DNA from: Nostocales cyanobacterium HT-58-2
GTDB taxonomy: Bacteria; Cyanobacteriota; Cyanobacteriia; Cyanobacteriales; Nostocaceae
NCBI GenBank assembly: GCA_002163975.1
Contig: CP019636.1
Coordinates: 2,083,001-2,147,000 of the forward strand
Direction of reading: 5' to 3'
Length of the DNA: 64,000 nucleotides
Part shown: positions 38,518 through 47,460 of the stretch, one piece after another
Numbering within the stretch: position 1 is the stretch's first letter
How the letters are laid out: each line of letters starts with the position of its first letter
The notes under the pieces: generated by a model
Databases searched by the model: none
Told to the model about the DNA's origin: nothing
The model's input: the letters and a program-made list of their open reading frames with translations, nothing else
Position numbers and translations under genes: made by a program

Positions 38518-39036
38518 ATGACCTTTACAAATCAAGCAAGTGCTTCTGCTCAACTTAACAAACCTGTTCTAAAAGAAGGTTCTAAAGGAGAAGCTGTCAA
38601 AGAACTGCAAAAGCTATTATTACAATGGGGTGCTTTTGTATCTCTCAATGACAAAGGTGCTTGTGTATTTCCTGGTGAAGAAGTTATTGATGGTGTATTT
38701 GGTTCTCAAACAAAAGATGCGGTTATCCTCTTCCAAGGTAAGAAGTTTCTTCCACAAGATGGGATTGTTGCTGATAGAACTTGGCGATCGCTGTTTCTAA
38801 ATGCACCAGTTGATATGCCTATCCTAAAAAAAGGTAGCAAAGGAGAACTTGTGAAGCAGGTTCAAGGGAGACTGGCGCTCGCTGGCGACTACAACGGTAA
38901 TATTGACGGTGAGTTTGGTAGCCGTACAGAAACAGCGGTCAAAGCCTTGCAAAAGCGTGGAGGATTGCCACAAGATGGAGTGATTGGCGATCGCACTTGG
39001 TTTGAGTTAAGCCAGGTTAATACAGTTTTCTGTTAA
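38518..39036 (+). CDS. Tandem peptidoglycan-binding domain protein
   Basis: A 172-aa protein with two PG_binding_1 domains. Each has the pattern LKEGSKGEAVKELQKLL, then DGVFGSQTKDAV, then LPQDGIVADRTWRSL; the second repeats it at residues about 103-165. No signal peptide and no catalytic domain are visible, so it may be a cytoplasmic adaptor, be exported by another route, or be a fragment of a larger wall-active enzyme. GAGAAAT lies upstream of the ATG. Confidence 0.85.
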   Translation: MTFTNQASASAQLNKPVLKEGSKGEAVKELQKLLLQWGAFVSLNDKGACVFPGEEVIDGVFGSQTKDAVILFQGKKFLPQDGIVADRTWRSLFLNAPVDMPILKKGSKGELVKQVQGRLALAGDYNGNIDGEFGSRTETAVKALQKRGGLPQDGVIGDRTWFELSQVNTVFC

Positions 39037-39051
39037 CTCATTTGCTCAAAC

Positions 39052-39085
39052 GAAACCCAGTTTCTAGTAGAAACCAGGTCTTTTT
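39052..39085 (+). terminator. Probable terminator between convergent genes
   Basis: A GTTTC/GAAAC stem with CC/GG closing pairs (AACCCAGTTTCTAGTAGAAA) is followed by TCTTTTT. It sits between two convergent stop codons and resembles the GAAACC-GGTTTC hairpins common in cyanobacteria. Confidence 0.5.
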
Positions 39086-39108
39086 CATATTTTTGAATTT
39101 TGAATTGT

Positions 39109-40428
39109 TTAACGCCAAGTTTTTACAACCCGACCTGTCAATTGCTGTCCTAGCCAAAATGTATTACTAGAAAGAGTATACAGATTTTGCTTCTCGACTT
39201 TCCAGGTTTGCTGAGGATCAAACAAAGTGAGTTCCGCTCTTTCATCAGGTGCGATCGCACTCGGTTTTTGGCCCAAACACTGTGCTGGATAAGTACTAAG
39301 AGCTTTCCACAATTCCAATGCTGTAAATTCCCCAGTTTCTACCAGATGCTGCCACAACAGGGGTAATGCTAATTCGTAACCAATTGCCCCTGGTGGAGCT
39401 TCGGCAAAGGCAACGGTTTTTTCTTCGTAGGTGTAGGGTCTATGGTCTATTGCTATAGCATCTATGACACCCGTCCGTACAGCCTGCCGTAACGCGACTA
39501 CGTCATTAGGATTACCCAAAGGAGGTTCTAAACGTAGGCTTGGAGCATAACTCTTAATTGCCTGTGTGTCAAGTAAAAGATGCATCCAAGTGGTACTGGC
39601 AGTCACAGGTACACCTCTAGATTTGGCTGATGCAATCAGTTCGACACTACGAGCGGTAGAGACACGCATAATGTGTACTGGCGTACTTGTGACAGTGACC
39701 AATTCCAACAAAGCGGCGATCGCAGAGGTTTCCGCAGTATCTGGTACAAAAGGCAAACCCAGGCGAATAGCATCTGGACCTTCTCGCATCACGCCATTTC
39801 CCATCAATTCGCGGTTATTACACCAAAACGCGACTGGTTTCCTCAAAGGCTGGAGATACTCTAACACCCGACGCACCAGCCCAAAATTTTCCCAAGGTTG
39901 ACCATCACTAAAGCCAATCACCCCAGCTGCTGCCAAGTCTATCAATTCCGTCATTTGTTTGCCAGCAACATCTTGGGTAATTGCACCCCAGACTTGGAGA
40001 AGGGGGAGAGTAGGAGGAGTGGGGGAAGCAGGGGAAGCAGGGGAAGAATTTATGCCCTCAGTCTTCCTCATCTCCTCTTTTCCACCTCGCTTTTGCAACT
40101 GTGCGACCACAGCAGGATTATCAATGGCTGGCGACGTATCAGGTAAGATACTTATTCGTGTAAACCCGCCAGCAGCAGCGGCTTGCAAGAGGGATGAAAG
40201 GGTTTCGCGTTCTTCAAACCCTGGTTCGCCGGAGTGGCTATACAAATCTACCAACCCTGGTCCTAAAACCAAGCCATGACCATCTCTGATATGAATGTCA
40301 TTTGGCACTTCAGAAATGTGACGAGCAAAAGAGCTGATATAGCCATTATCAATGAGCACATCAGCGATTTGATCAGTTCCGGAAACAGGGTCGAGAACCC
40401 TTACTTGTTGTAGCAGTTCACTTGTCAT
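39109..40428 (-). CDS. Dihydroorotase-like protein, likely non-catalytic
   Basis: Amidohydrolase-fold protein, 439 aa, closest in pattern to PyrC. Key metal ligands of active enzymes are changed. The usual DxHxHxRxPG reads DLYSHSGEPG (first His and the Arg lost). HAED-like reads WCNNRE, HISHVST reads HIMRVST and TDHAPH reads IDHRPY. The overall frame (AAAAGGFTRISILPDT, EAPPGAIGYE) is intact. This pattern fits the pseudo-dihydroorotase subunits that support aspartate carbamoyltransferase assembly. A repeat-derived insertion (SSPASPASPTPPTLPLL) lies near residues 122-140. Confidence 0.8.
   Translation of the reverse strand: MTSELLQQVRVLDPVSGTDQIADVLIDNGYISSFARHISEVPNDIHIRDGHGLVLGPGLVDLYSHSGEPGFEERETLSSLLQAAAAGGFTRISILPDTSPAIDNPAVVAQLQKRGGKEEMRKTEGINSSPASPASPTPPTLPLLQVWGAITQDVAGKQMTELIDLAAAGVIGFSDGQPWENFGLVRRVLEYLQPLRKPVAFWCNNRELMGNGVMREGPDAIRLGLPFVPDTAETSAIAALLELVTVTSTPVHIMRVSTARSVELIASAKSRGVPVTASTTWMHLLLDTQAIKSYAPSLRLEPPLGNPNDVVALRQAVRTGVIDAIAIDHRPYTYEEKTVAFAEAPPGAIGYELALPLLWQHLVETGEFTALELWKALSTYPAQCLGQKPSAIAPDERAELTLFDPQQTWKVEKQNLYTLSSNTFWLGQQLTGRVVKTWR
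39995..40056. repeat. G/A-rich degenerate repeat within a coding region
   Basis: GGGGAAGCAGGGGAAGCAGG-type units run in frame through the dihydroorotase-like gene and encode a serine/proline-rich loop. The complementary pyrimidine tract is found at 34,190-34,320 between genes, so the same repeat type has entered a reading frame here. Confidence 0.65.
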
Positions 40429-40548
40429 TTGAGCTACCAGCTATCAGCTATCAGCTTTTTAATTTTTATATATCGTTAACTGTGCGTTTGTGTTACGCTT
40501 ACTTGGAATCAACTACCGGGTAAAGGCTGACAGCGAGATTGCTAAACG

Positions 40549-41901
40549 CTACAACGCTCCAGCTGCTGTTTTATCTAGTACGCTTCCACTTAGGTGAGTG
40601 GTGATATTCATTGCTTGCAGCACCGGAAAACCATTTGCTCCTGAGGGGTAGTCGATAACACTGACTGCGCCATTGCCCTGACGGAAGTTCCAAAAGTATT
40701 CTGAGGATAGACCCAGAACATGACAAAGCAATGTTTTGTTAGTAGCGTCATGAGCAACAACTAATCCTGTTTTGAGTTGCTTTGCCAATGCAGCTTGGAC
40801 AATTGACTCCCATGCTGCGACACTACGCTCCCACACTTGCTGTAAATTTTCTCCTTCTGGCATTTGGACTTGTGCTGGTATTGTTCGCCAGCGATGCAAC
40901 TCGCCTGGAAATTCTTGCTCTATTTCTTTTTCTAATTTTCCTTCCCAAAGTCCGTGACTAATTTCCCTTAAACCGTCCTGCAATTCCAAATTTACACCAG
41001 TATGGTACTGCAAGATAACTTCTGCTGTTTCTTTAGGACGCACCATGGAGCTACTTACAGCAAAATCAATTCCCACATCTTTGAGAAATTGACCTGCTTT
41101 TTGTGCTTGCTGCCTACCATTATCGTTGAGGGGTACATCAATTTGCCCTTGAAATCTGGTTTGACGGTTCCACTCAGTTTCTCCATGACGCACAAGCAAC
41201 AATCTTACACCTTCGTGATTCGGGCGTAAGGAGGGCAGAGTTTCTCCTAAATGTTGCGTCTGATTTAGAGATTCTAGCTGGACTGGTTCTCCCAATCCCC
41301 CAGAAAAATTGAGTACACTAATACAACAGTTAGATTGTTGGAGCGAATGGTAACGTTGTGGTTCAATTCCTAGCGCTGTGCTAATAAGAGCGCGATTGAT
41401 CCCATTGTGCCCCACAATAAGTATGGTTTGATTTTGATGGCGAGGTAAAACTTCTTGCCAAAATTGTCGTGCCTGTTCGTATAACGCCAGAACAGGAAAA
41501 TGTTCTCTTCTTCCCTCACGATTTTTCACAGACATCTGCAGTAAATTAGGAGTTTCGTGCCAAATGCGGTAATCTTCTGGAAACTTCTCCTTTACTTCTG
41601 CAGAGAGCATTCCCTCCCATGAGGGAAGGTCAATCTCCATCAACTTATCAGAAGTTTGGGGAACAACAGATTGCTCGGCATGAGTTTCCATCTCACGGTA
41701 GATGATCTCTGCTGTATCTTTCGCACGTTGTAGAGGACTACTGTATATTGCATTGAATAGGATATTACTGAGGGCTTTGCCTACTTTACCAGCATCAATA
41801 CGACCTTTTTCAGTTAATGTAGAAGCATCAGAGCGTCCCTGTATGCGCTTTTCCGTGTTATAGCTGCTTTGACCGTGGCGCACAATAATTACACGAGTCA
41901 C
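40549..41901 (-). CDS. Tandem histidine phosphatase (phosphoglycerate mutase-like)
   Basis: Two histidine-phosphatase domains in one 450-aa protein. The first begins RVIIVRHGQSSYN with a later VGHNGINRALI; the second begins RLLLVRHGETEWN with VVAHDATNKTLL. Both keep the RHG nucleophile and the second catalytic histidine. Such double proteins are annotated as phosphoglycerate mutase-like in cyanobacteria, and some homologues act as phosphoserine phosphatases; which applies here is unknown. The GTG start at 41901 has AGGAGG 7 nt upstream. Confidence 0.88.
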   Translation of the reverse strand: MTRVIIVRHGQSSYNTEKRIQGRSDASTLTEKGRIDAGKVGKALSNILFNAIYSSPLQRAKDTAEIIYREMETHAEQSVVPQTSDKLMEIDLPSWEGMLSAEVKEKFPEDYRIWHETPNLLQMSVKNREGRREHFPVLALYEQARQFWQEVLPRHQNQTILIVGHNGINRALISTALGIEPQRYHSLQQSNCCISVLNFSGGLGEPVQLESLNQTQHLGETLPSLRPNHEGVRLLLVRHGETEWNRQTRFQGQIDVPLNDNGRQQAQKAGQFLKDVGIDFAVSSSMVRPKETAEVILQYHTGVNLELQDGLREISHGLWEGKLEKEIEQEFPGELHRWRTIPAQVQMPEGENLQQVWERSVAAWESIVQAALAKQLKTGLVVAHDATNKTLLCHVLGLSSEYFWNFRQGNGAVSVIDYPSGANGFPVLQAMNITTHLSGSVLDKTAAGAL

Positions 41902-42178
41902 GTTTTGCCCTCCTGTATCTAAAGGTCTAATTCTACTGCAAAGTGTCGGCAGATTAATCTCTTGACAATTGATGAGACTACTGCATTGCCAACAATGGTT
42001 TGGTATTTAGACGATGACTTATGCAAAGATTTCTTTGTTACATTAAGCCAAGCATAGTGTAACAGAGTCTCTCAAAGATTCTTTCCTCACTTCGCATAGA
42101 GGCAGGTAACTCGGCTTTTTGTTAGAGAAAAGTAACGCTTGTAGAACCCACAACCACATTCAAATGTAAGTCCTACAG

Positions 42179-42330
42179 TTGACATACTCACCGGGCTGAA
42201 GCCACGGTGATTCTTTACGCTTCATTGGGTTCTGCTACCGAAGTAGTCTTACAATCCCTCTGCGTACATTTAAGGTCGTGGCGATGCCCCATCCCGACCA
42301 TTTCTATATTTTTGGATGCGTTTTCATCTC
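42179..42330 (-). ncRNA. Candidate omega RNA (reRNA) of the TnpB element
   Basis: In TnpB elements the guide scaffold is made from the 3' end of tnpB and the right end. Here the tnpB stop (42215) lies 36 bp before the right-end TCAA, and a strong nested hairpin sits at the end. The sequence immediately beyond 42179 would serve as the guide. The 5' boundary is a guess based on known examples. Confidence 0.35.
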
Positions 42331-43369
42331 TTTGTTGCTCAGTACTGCAATTTAAACAAAGTATTGAGCGAACAGAAAGATCAATTTTGCCCCAACGAAA
42401 ACCACAACATGAACATATTTGGCTTGTTGGTTGCCATCGGTCTATGACTCGAAAATCACGATTGAATTTTTCCGACTTAGCTTCACAAAGGTTTCTAAAT
42501 TCTCGCCATCCTTGCAAATTAATTACCCTAGATAGTCTACGGTTCTTGACCATCCCTGATACATTTAAATCTTCCAAAACAATTACTTGGTTATCCTTAA
42601 CTATTTTGGTTGATAGCTTCTGTAAAAAGTCTTTTCTAGTATCAGAAATTTGGTTGTGTAGTTTAGCTATCCTTATGCGAGTTCCGTTTCTTCTTTTTGA
42701 GTCTTTTTGCTGACGCGCTAATTTTCGCTGTAATCTACGAATTTTGCGGTCATGTTTTGAGTAGTTAGGGCTTAGAGCTTTTTCTCCATTACTCATGACA
42801 GCAAAAGTTTTTATCCCCAAGTCAATACCAATACTTTGGTTATTAGTAACAGCAAGATTAGGTTGAACTTCTACAACGAAGCTAAGAAAATAGCGATTAG
42901 CACAATCTTTGATGACTGTGACTGAACTAGGTTCAGAGGGTAATTCTCTTGACCAAATTGGCTTGATTGTTCCAATTTTAGCAAGATAAACTTCCCCACG
43001 CTGAACGGAGAAAGCGGCTTTCGTAAATGTTGCAGATTGGCTGTTTGTCTTTTTCTTGAAGCGAGGTTGACCCACTTTCTTACCTTTCCTTTTCCCTTTA
43101 AGGGAGTCAAAGTAGTTTTTGTAGGCTACCTCTAACTGTTTAAGAGATTGCTGTAATGGCACTGACGAAACATCAGACAGCCACTTTCTTTCCTCAGTCT
43201 TTTTGGACAAAGTGAGAGATTTCGCCAAGCTGTTATAGCCCGGAAATTTACTGACTTTACTTAAGGCTAGAGCATCATTCCAGACTACCCGAACACAACC
43301 AAACAACTGAGCTAAGCTTAGTCGCTGTTGGTCTGTTGGATAAAATCTGTACTGATATCTGGCTTTCAT
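42215..43369 (-). CDS. tnpB: RNA-guided endonuclease TnpB
   Basis: OrfB/TnpB protein, 384 aa, full length. The N-terminal helix-turn-helix region reads YRFYPTDQQRLSLAQLFGC. The RuvC-like nuclease shows GIDLGIKTFAV (first Asp), VIVLEDLNVSGM (Glu) and QRDENASKNI (last Asp). The zinc ribbon has CSCCG and CLNC. All catalytic residues look intact, so it may be an active RNA-guided nuclease. Confidence 0.93.
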   Translation of the reverse strand: MKARYQYRFYPTDQQRLSLAQLFGCVRVVWNDALALSKVSKFPGYNSLAKSLTLSKKTEERKWLSDVSSVPLQQSLKQLEVAYKNYFDSLKGKRKGKKVGQPRFKKKTNSQSATFTKAAFSVQRGEVYLAKIGTIKPIWSRELPSEPSSVTVIKDCANRYFLSFVVEVQPNLAVTNNQSIGIDLGIKTFAVMSNGEKALSPNYSKHDRKIRRLQRKLARQQKDSKRRNGTRIRIAKLHNQISDTRKDFLQKLSTKIVKDNQVIVLEDLNVSGMVKNRRLSRVINLQGWREFRNLCEAKSEKFNRDFRVIDRWQPTSQICSCCGFRWGKIDLSVRSILCLNCSTEQQRDENASKNIEMVGMGHRHDLKCTQRDCKTTSVAEPNEA

Positions 43370-43420
43370 ATCTACTATTCGCGTATTCTATTAGTATACC
43401 AATATTTACGTTGATAGTCA

Positions 43421-43596
43421 TGCCGTTTCAAAAAAAACACAAACTGGGATTTACGAGTGATGCTCCGTTAGACTCAATCCCAGTTTGCTTAAAACTCAAG
43501 CCTGGAGTGAGGGAAAAGCTAAGGAGCATTCCTCACTGGCAAGAAAAGTTAAGAGCGTACATCGACAAGTTAATTGAAGAGGAAAAGCCGTCCTAG
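43421..43596 (+). CDS. Small conserved ORF divergent from tnpB (58 aa)
   Basis: A 58-aa basic protein (MPFQKKHKLGFTSDAPLDSI at the start) with a helical C-terminus rich in K, E and R. It is read away from tnpB, its start 52 bp from that of tnpB, and ends in the loop of a CCGTCCT/AGGACGG hairpin. I recall similar short proteins next to tnpB in other cyanobacteria, so it may belong to the element; its function is unknown. It resembles a small DNA-binding or regulatory protein only in charge and size. Confidence 0.55.
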
Positions 43597-43612
43597 AAGG
43601 ACGGGGTTTTCA
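43584..43612 (+). terminator. Terminator of the small ORF beside tnpB
   Basis: A seven-pair stem (CCGTCCT/AGGACGG) with a 3-nt loop is followed by GG and TTTT. The ORF's stop codon lies in the loop. Confidence 0.5.
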
Positions 43613-43764
43613 ACCCAAGTTTTCGATAAATAGCAAGCAAAACGAATAACCCTCCAGACTACTGGCTAAAAATACCAAGTAAACTGGAGGATATCTGAAT
43701 TGTTTGGCATTTTGTCATTATTTTTTCTAATTATTGCTTCAGTCTGAGTTAATATTACTTTTTG

Positions 43765-44136
43765 CTACCTATTGTCACCCAAACCAAGCTGTACTTGCAC
43801 GCCGTTATTATTGTAAAATGACTCGTCTCCTTGTGGAAAAATGACATCGTTTGGAGTGGTTCTTGGTTCATTACGGCGTAGTTCGACCTGATCGCCTATT
43901 TGCCAAACGCCCGCTGGAGCAACAGTTTCTCCAACATTGTTCCCTGAATTATTTTGAGAATTTTTCTCTGAAAAGAATCTTGCGTAATCATTATCGGCTG
44001 TTCTATTGTCGATGTTAGTTAAAGAGTTACCATTTATGGTATAGTTTCCCGTATTGGAAGACTGGGCGTAAACTTTACCTCGCATAGATGCAACAGCGAC
44101 CATGATAAACAAGGCAGTAAGAAATCTGTTAGTCAT
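43765..44136 (-). CDS. Small secreted hypothetical protein (123 aa)
   Basis: Exported protein with a signal peptide ending near VYAQ|S (residue 25). The mature part is rich in N, S, T and G (SSNTGNYTINGNSLTN, SQNNSGNNVG), acidic overall and without cysteines. Low-complexity N/G-rich secreted proteins are common in cyanobacteria. I do not recognise a family. Confidence 0.6.
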   Translation of the reverse strand: MTNRFLTALFIMVAVASMRGKVYAQSSNTGNYTINGNSLTNIDNRTADNDYARFFSEKNSQNNSGNNVGETVAPAGVWQIGDQVELRRNEPRTTPNDVIFPQGDESFYNNNGVQVQLGLGDNR

Positions 44137-44389
44137 GTCGTTTTCCTGAAACTCTACTGTATTTAGCGCTCGACTTTATCCAAACAAAATCCAAACAAAC
44201 ATTTTTTATCCTTATCGTAAGGTAAATTACAAACAAAAATCGTATTTAGATATACCCTTTTTCAAGGAGAAAGTCGCATCAGCGCAATTTAAGGGAGGAA
44301 ATCCCGTTGTAGCCAGAAGGCTAAACAGGAATGTGTTTTTCTGTACAGTTTCTTTTTAAGAATCAATTTTCGGCAGAAAACAATTTTTC

Positions 44390-45055
44390 TTATTGAGGAG
44401 CTTGGCTTTGCTGCTGTGTCGCTAATTTAGAGGCTATGGTTTGACGCAGCTGTTCAGGAAGCAATACACGGTTGACTGCATGAATCACCCCGTTCTTAGC
44501 CTGGATATTTGGTTGGACTACACTGGCATCATTCACAACTACACGTTCAGGAGTCACACGAATAGCAACTGCACCACTAAGTGTTTTCACTGATCCGTTT
44601 GTTAATTCTTTAGAGGTAACTTCACCTGGTACTACGTGATAGCTCAGGACTTGTCGCAGAAGATTTTTATTTTCTGGTTTCAGTAGAAATTCCACAGCAC
44701 CTGCAGGTAAAGAATTGCTAAAGGCTTGGTCTGTGGGTGCAAAGATGGTGTAAGAACCGCTAGAAAGCGTGTTTGCTAATCCTGCTGCCTCTACAGCTTG
44801 TGTCAGGGTGTTGAAGGAACCGCTGGCTGAGGCTACTTCTACAATGTTGCCTGTAGCAGCACCAGTTGTATTAGCAGGAGCCGGAGATGTAGGTGTTGCA
44901 GCAGGAGATTGTGTTTCAGTTGTTGTCTGCGCGATGCTCTCAAAGGGAGACGCGCTTTGCGCGATCGCGCCAACACCAAAGAAAGCACTCGCACCGACAA
45001 TACCAGTTACGAGCGCTAGTTTTGTGGTTAATTGAGTTAGATTGCCAATCTGCAT
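44390..45055 (-). CDS. Secreted fasciclin-domain protein
   Basis: A 221-aa exported protein. A signal peptide (LVTGIVGASAFFGVGAIAQS) leads to a P/T/A-rich linker (residues about 40-68), then one FAS1 domain (about 70-205). The domain shows TIFAPTDQAFSNSLPAGAV, LSYHVVPGEV and the C-terminal AKNGVIHAVNRVLLP. FAS1 domains mediate adhesion at the cell surface or in the sheath. The flanking spacer at 44,137-44,389 shows nothing else. Confidence 0.92.
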   Translation of the reverse strand: MQIGNLTQLTTKLALVTGIVGASAFFGVGAIAQSASPFESIAQTTTETQSPAATPTSPAPANTTGAATGNIVEVASASGSFNTLTQAVEAAGLANTLSSGSYTIFAPTDQAFSNSLPAGAVEFLLKPENKNLLRQVLSYHVVPGEVTSKELTNGSVKTLSGAVAIRVTPERVVVNDASVVQPNIQAKNGVIHAVNRVLLPEQLRQTIASKLATQQQSQAPQ

Positions 45056-45247
45056 AATTGCTGTAGTCTTTTGTAGAGAAAATCGAATGACTCCTCTAAA
45101 GTTAGTAAAGATTTATGAACTTTTCCTCTCATTTACGAAATATGTCTTACGGCATATTTGTTTTTACAGTAAGTTTGGTTGAGCCTACCAAACCCAATGG
45201 TTGTTTAGTTTCACTGTCTACAACTCCATAAGATAAATAGATCCAGC

Positions 45248-46453
45248 ATGGAAGCGACACAACTGTCTTTGTTTGCTCATCAGGAAGAACAAAAACCTGT
45301 TAAAAGACACAAAAAAGCTAAGCTGGGACGTTATGAACGTATCCAACGAGAACTAGAGGTGTGCGATCAGCTGAGCTTAAACCCTTGCCTGCGGCACGCT
45401 GCGCGAATGGGTTATCGCGATTCCTACAAGATATTCATCGAAGTTGATTCACCTCCTGCACCAGCAGATAATTATACATTTGTAGATCTTTTTTCCGGTG
45501 CAGGAGGAATGACACAAGGCTTCTTTCAAGCAGGCTTTCAACCAATAGCAAGTGTTGAAATTAATGAGATAGCATCCCTGACTTATAGAAAAAACTTTCC
45601 TCAATGTCATCACTTTTGTGGCGACATAGAAAAATTTGATTCTCATCAATGGTTAGCTGAAATTGGTTCACCAAAAGTGCATCTTGTTGTAGGTGGACCA
45701 CCTTGCCAAGGCTTTTCTGTTGCAGGCAAACGTAATCCTGACGATCCACGTAATCGTTTGTTTCATGAATTTGTACGTGTTGTTTCAGAAATACGTCCCT
45801 GGTATGTTGTCATGGAAAATGTGCCAGGAATTCTCACCATTAAAAATGGTACTGTTAGACAAGAAATTTGTGAGGCATTTGCTAATATTGGATATCCTCA
45901 TATTTCTGTGGCAATTTTAGAATCTGCAGCATATGGGGTTCCTCAAATTCGCCCAAGAACCATCTTTATTGCCAACCGATTTGGTATGGCAAATCCTTAT
46001 CCCAAAGCTCAATTATTGCCTCACCAATATAAACCGATTGAGTCAGTAATCTTCGATTTGCCAGAGTACATTCGCATACCAGAAATCAATCATGAGTGGA
46101 CTCGCCATTCACCCGAATATATGGAAAGAATTGCTAAAGTTCCACCAGGAGGTTCTTTGTATGAAAAATATCTTGATGCCTTTAAACGTCAATATCCAGG
46201 GAAACCAAGTATGACTGTTAAAGAAAATCACGGTGGTACACACATCCATCCATATCTCAACCGTGTCATTTCAGCGCGTGAAATGGCAAGACTACAGACA
46301 TTTCCAGATACATTTCTTTTTGCAGGTTCAATGAAAAAGGCTATGTGGCAAATTGGAAATGCTGTACCACCTCGGTTAGCCGAATGTATCGGTTATGCAC
46401 TTATCTCTTGCTTGAATGATATCGTACAAAAACAAACCAACGATGCCTTTTGA
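45248..46453 (+). CDS. DNA (cytosine-5) methyltransferase
   Basis: C5 methyltransferase, 401 aa. Motif I is FVDLFSGAGGMTQGFFQAG, motif IV GGPPCQGFSVAGKRN, motif VI VMENVPG, motif VIII near QIRPRTIFIA and motif X AMWQIGNAVPPRLAECIG. All catalytic motifs are intact. An unusual N-terminal extension (about 75 residues, KRHKKAKLGRYERIQREL) is basic. The target site cannot be predicted. Its 3' end overlaps the next gene by 11 bp, suggesting a shared transcript. Confidence 0.92.
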   Translation: MEATQLSLFAHQEEQKPVKRHKKAKLGRYERIQRELEVCDQLSLNPCLRHAARMGYRDSYKIFIEVDSPPAPADNYTFVDLFSGAGGMTQGFFQAGFQPIASVEINEIASLTYRKNFPQCHHFCGDIEKFDSHQWLAEIGSPKVHLVVGGPPCQGFSVAGKRNPDDPRNRLFHEFVRVVSEIRPWYVVMENVPGILTIKNGTVRQEICEAFANIGYPHISVAILESAAYGVPQIRPRTIFIANRFGMANPYPKAQLLPHQYKPIESVIFDLPEYIRIPEINHEWTRHSPEYMERIAKVPPGGSLYEKYLDAFKRQYPGKPSMTVKENHGGTHIHPYLNRVISAREMARLQTFPDTFLFAGSMKKAMWQIGNAVPPRLAECIGYALISCLNDIVQKQTNDAF

Positions 46454-47138
46454 TATCCAGCTGCTACCCCAGATTAATGGCAAATCAGTGCGGGAAAATG
46501 GTAAACAATACTACGTTGATGCTCAAGGAAATCGCTTTCCCAGTGTCACGACTATATTAAATGCCACCAAACCGCAAGAGGAACGTGACAGACTCTTAAA
46601 CTGGAAAGCGCGTGTTGGAACAGAAGAAGCAACTCGAATTACAACAGGTGCAAGTCGTCGAGGAACCCAAACTCATAAACAAATTGAACGCTATTTACTT
46701 GGAGAAAACCGTGTTTGTCCTGAAGCCAGTCTTCCTTATTGGGAAAGCATCAAACCAGTTTTAGAAGAAATTGATACAGTAAAACTTGTAGAAGGCTCAG
46801 TTTTTCACTACAACATGAGCTATTCAGGCAAAGTTGATTGTGTCGCCAGTTATAAAAGCATTCCCTGTATTTGCGAGTGGAAAACAGCCGATAAACCTAA
46901 AGGTTCAATTGAAAAATTATACGAACATCCTTTGCAATTAACAGCCTACCTAGGAGCAGTAAACGAGTGTTATCGAGAGTATGGTATTGATGTCAATCAT
47001 GCTCTACTAGTTGTAGCTATACCAGATATGCCAGCTGAAATATTTTGGTTTGAACCGGAAGTGATGAAAGAGTATTGGGAGCAGTGGGAACAAAGAGTTG
47101 CTGAGTATTGGGAAAGAAAAAAATATTGGGGTTGGTAA
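46443..47138 (+). CDS. PD-(D/E)XK nuclease (MGME1/Cas4-like)
   Basis: A 231-aa putative exonuclease. The pattern GASRRGTQTHKQIERYLLG supplies the conserved histidine, SGKVDCVASY the aspartate and CICEWKTA the ExK pair, as in MGME1 and RecB-type nucleases. There is no cysteine cluster as in Cas4. The ATG at 46443 lies inside the end of the methyltransferase gene; an earlier in-frame ATG at 46416 exists. Co-transcription with a methyltransferase makes a restriction-modification or DNA-processing role possible, but this is inference. Confidence 0.78.
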   Translation: MPFDIQLLPQINGKSVRENGKQYYVDAQGNRFPSVTTILNATKPQEERDRLLNWKARVGTEEATRITTGASRRGTQTHKQIERYLLGENRVCPEASLPYWESIKPVLEEIDTVKLVEGSVFHYNMSYSGKVDCVASYKSIPCICEWKTADKPKGSIEKLYEHPLQLTAYLGAVNECYREYGIDVNHALLVVAIPDMPAEIFWFEPEVMKEYWEQWEQRVAEYWERKKYWGW

Positions 47139-47227
47139 GGCAGGTTCATGCAATATTCATGGCAAAAAACTTGCATAAACTAACGAGAATGCAGGATAAA
47201 TGTCTCTGCCTTTCTAAGTAGGGATGA

Positions 47228-47325
47228 CAGAATTTTTTGTAGGATGCGTTAGGCGTAGCCGTAACGCATCAATTGCTTGAGCAGCATGGGTTACGCTTTG
47301 CGCTCCCCATCCTACATTTATTTGC
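47228..47325. repeat. Dispersed repeat M, copy 1 (98 bp)
   Basis: It begins CAGAATTTTTTGTAGG and ends CCATCCTACATTTATTTGC, with internal GCGTTAG/CGTAACGC and GGGTTACGC palindromes. An inverted copy lies at 51055-51151. A shorter related piece (GATGCGTTACGGAC ... CATCCTACA) is at 47411-47447. Confidence 0.75.
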
Positions 47326-47460
47326 GTTGAGCTACTTATTTATTAGAACTCTTGCACGAATATTTTGTGTAGGGGAATGAGAGAGTAAAGCAGCGCAACA
47401 AATCTCAAAAGATGCGTTACGGACTTCGTCCTAACACATCCTACAAATCTTGTATAGCAT

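Larger units (their letters stand above)
42179..43625 (-). mobile_element. IS200/IS605-type element with TnpB
   Basis: A probable complete or near-complete element. The right end, read on the minus strand, ends AGAATCACCGTGGCTTCAGC then CCGGTGAGTATGTCAA (TCAA at 42179-42182) with a nested hairpin (CACCG/CGGTG and GGCT/AGCC). The left boundary is uncertain; I place it past the small divergent ORF and its hairpin near 43,612. No tnpA is present, so transposition would need help in trans. Confidence 0.65.
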
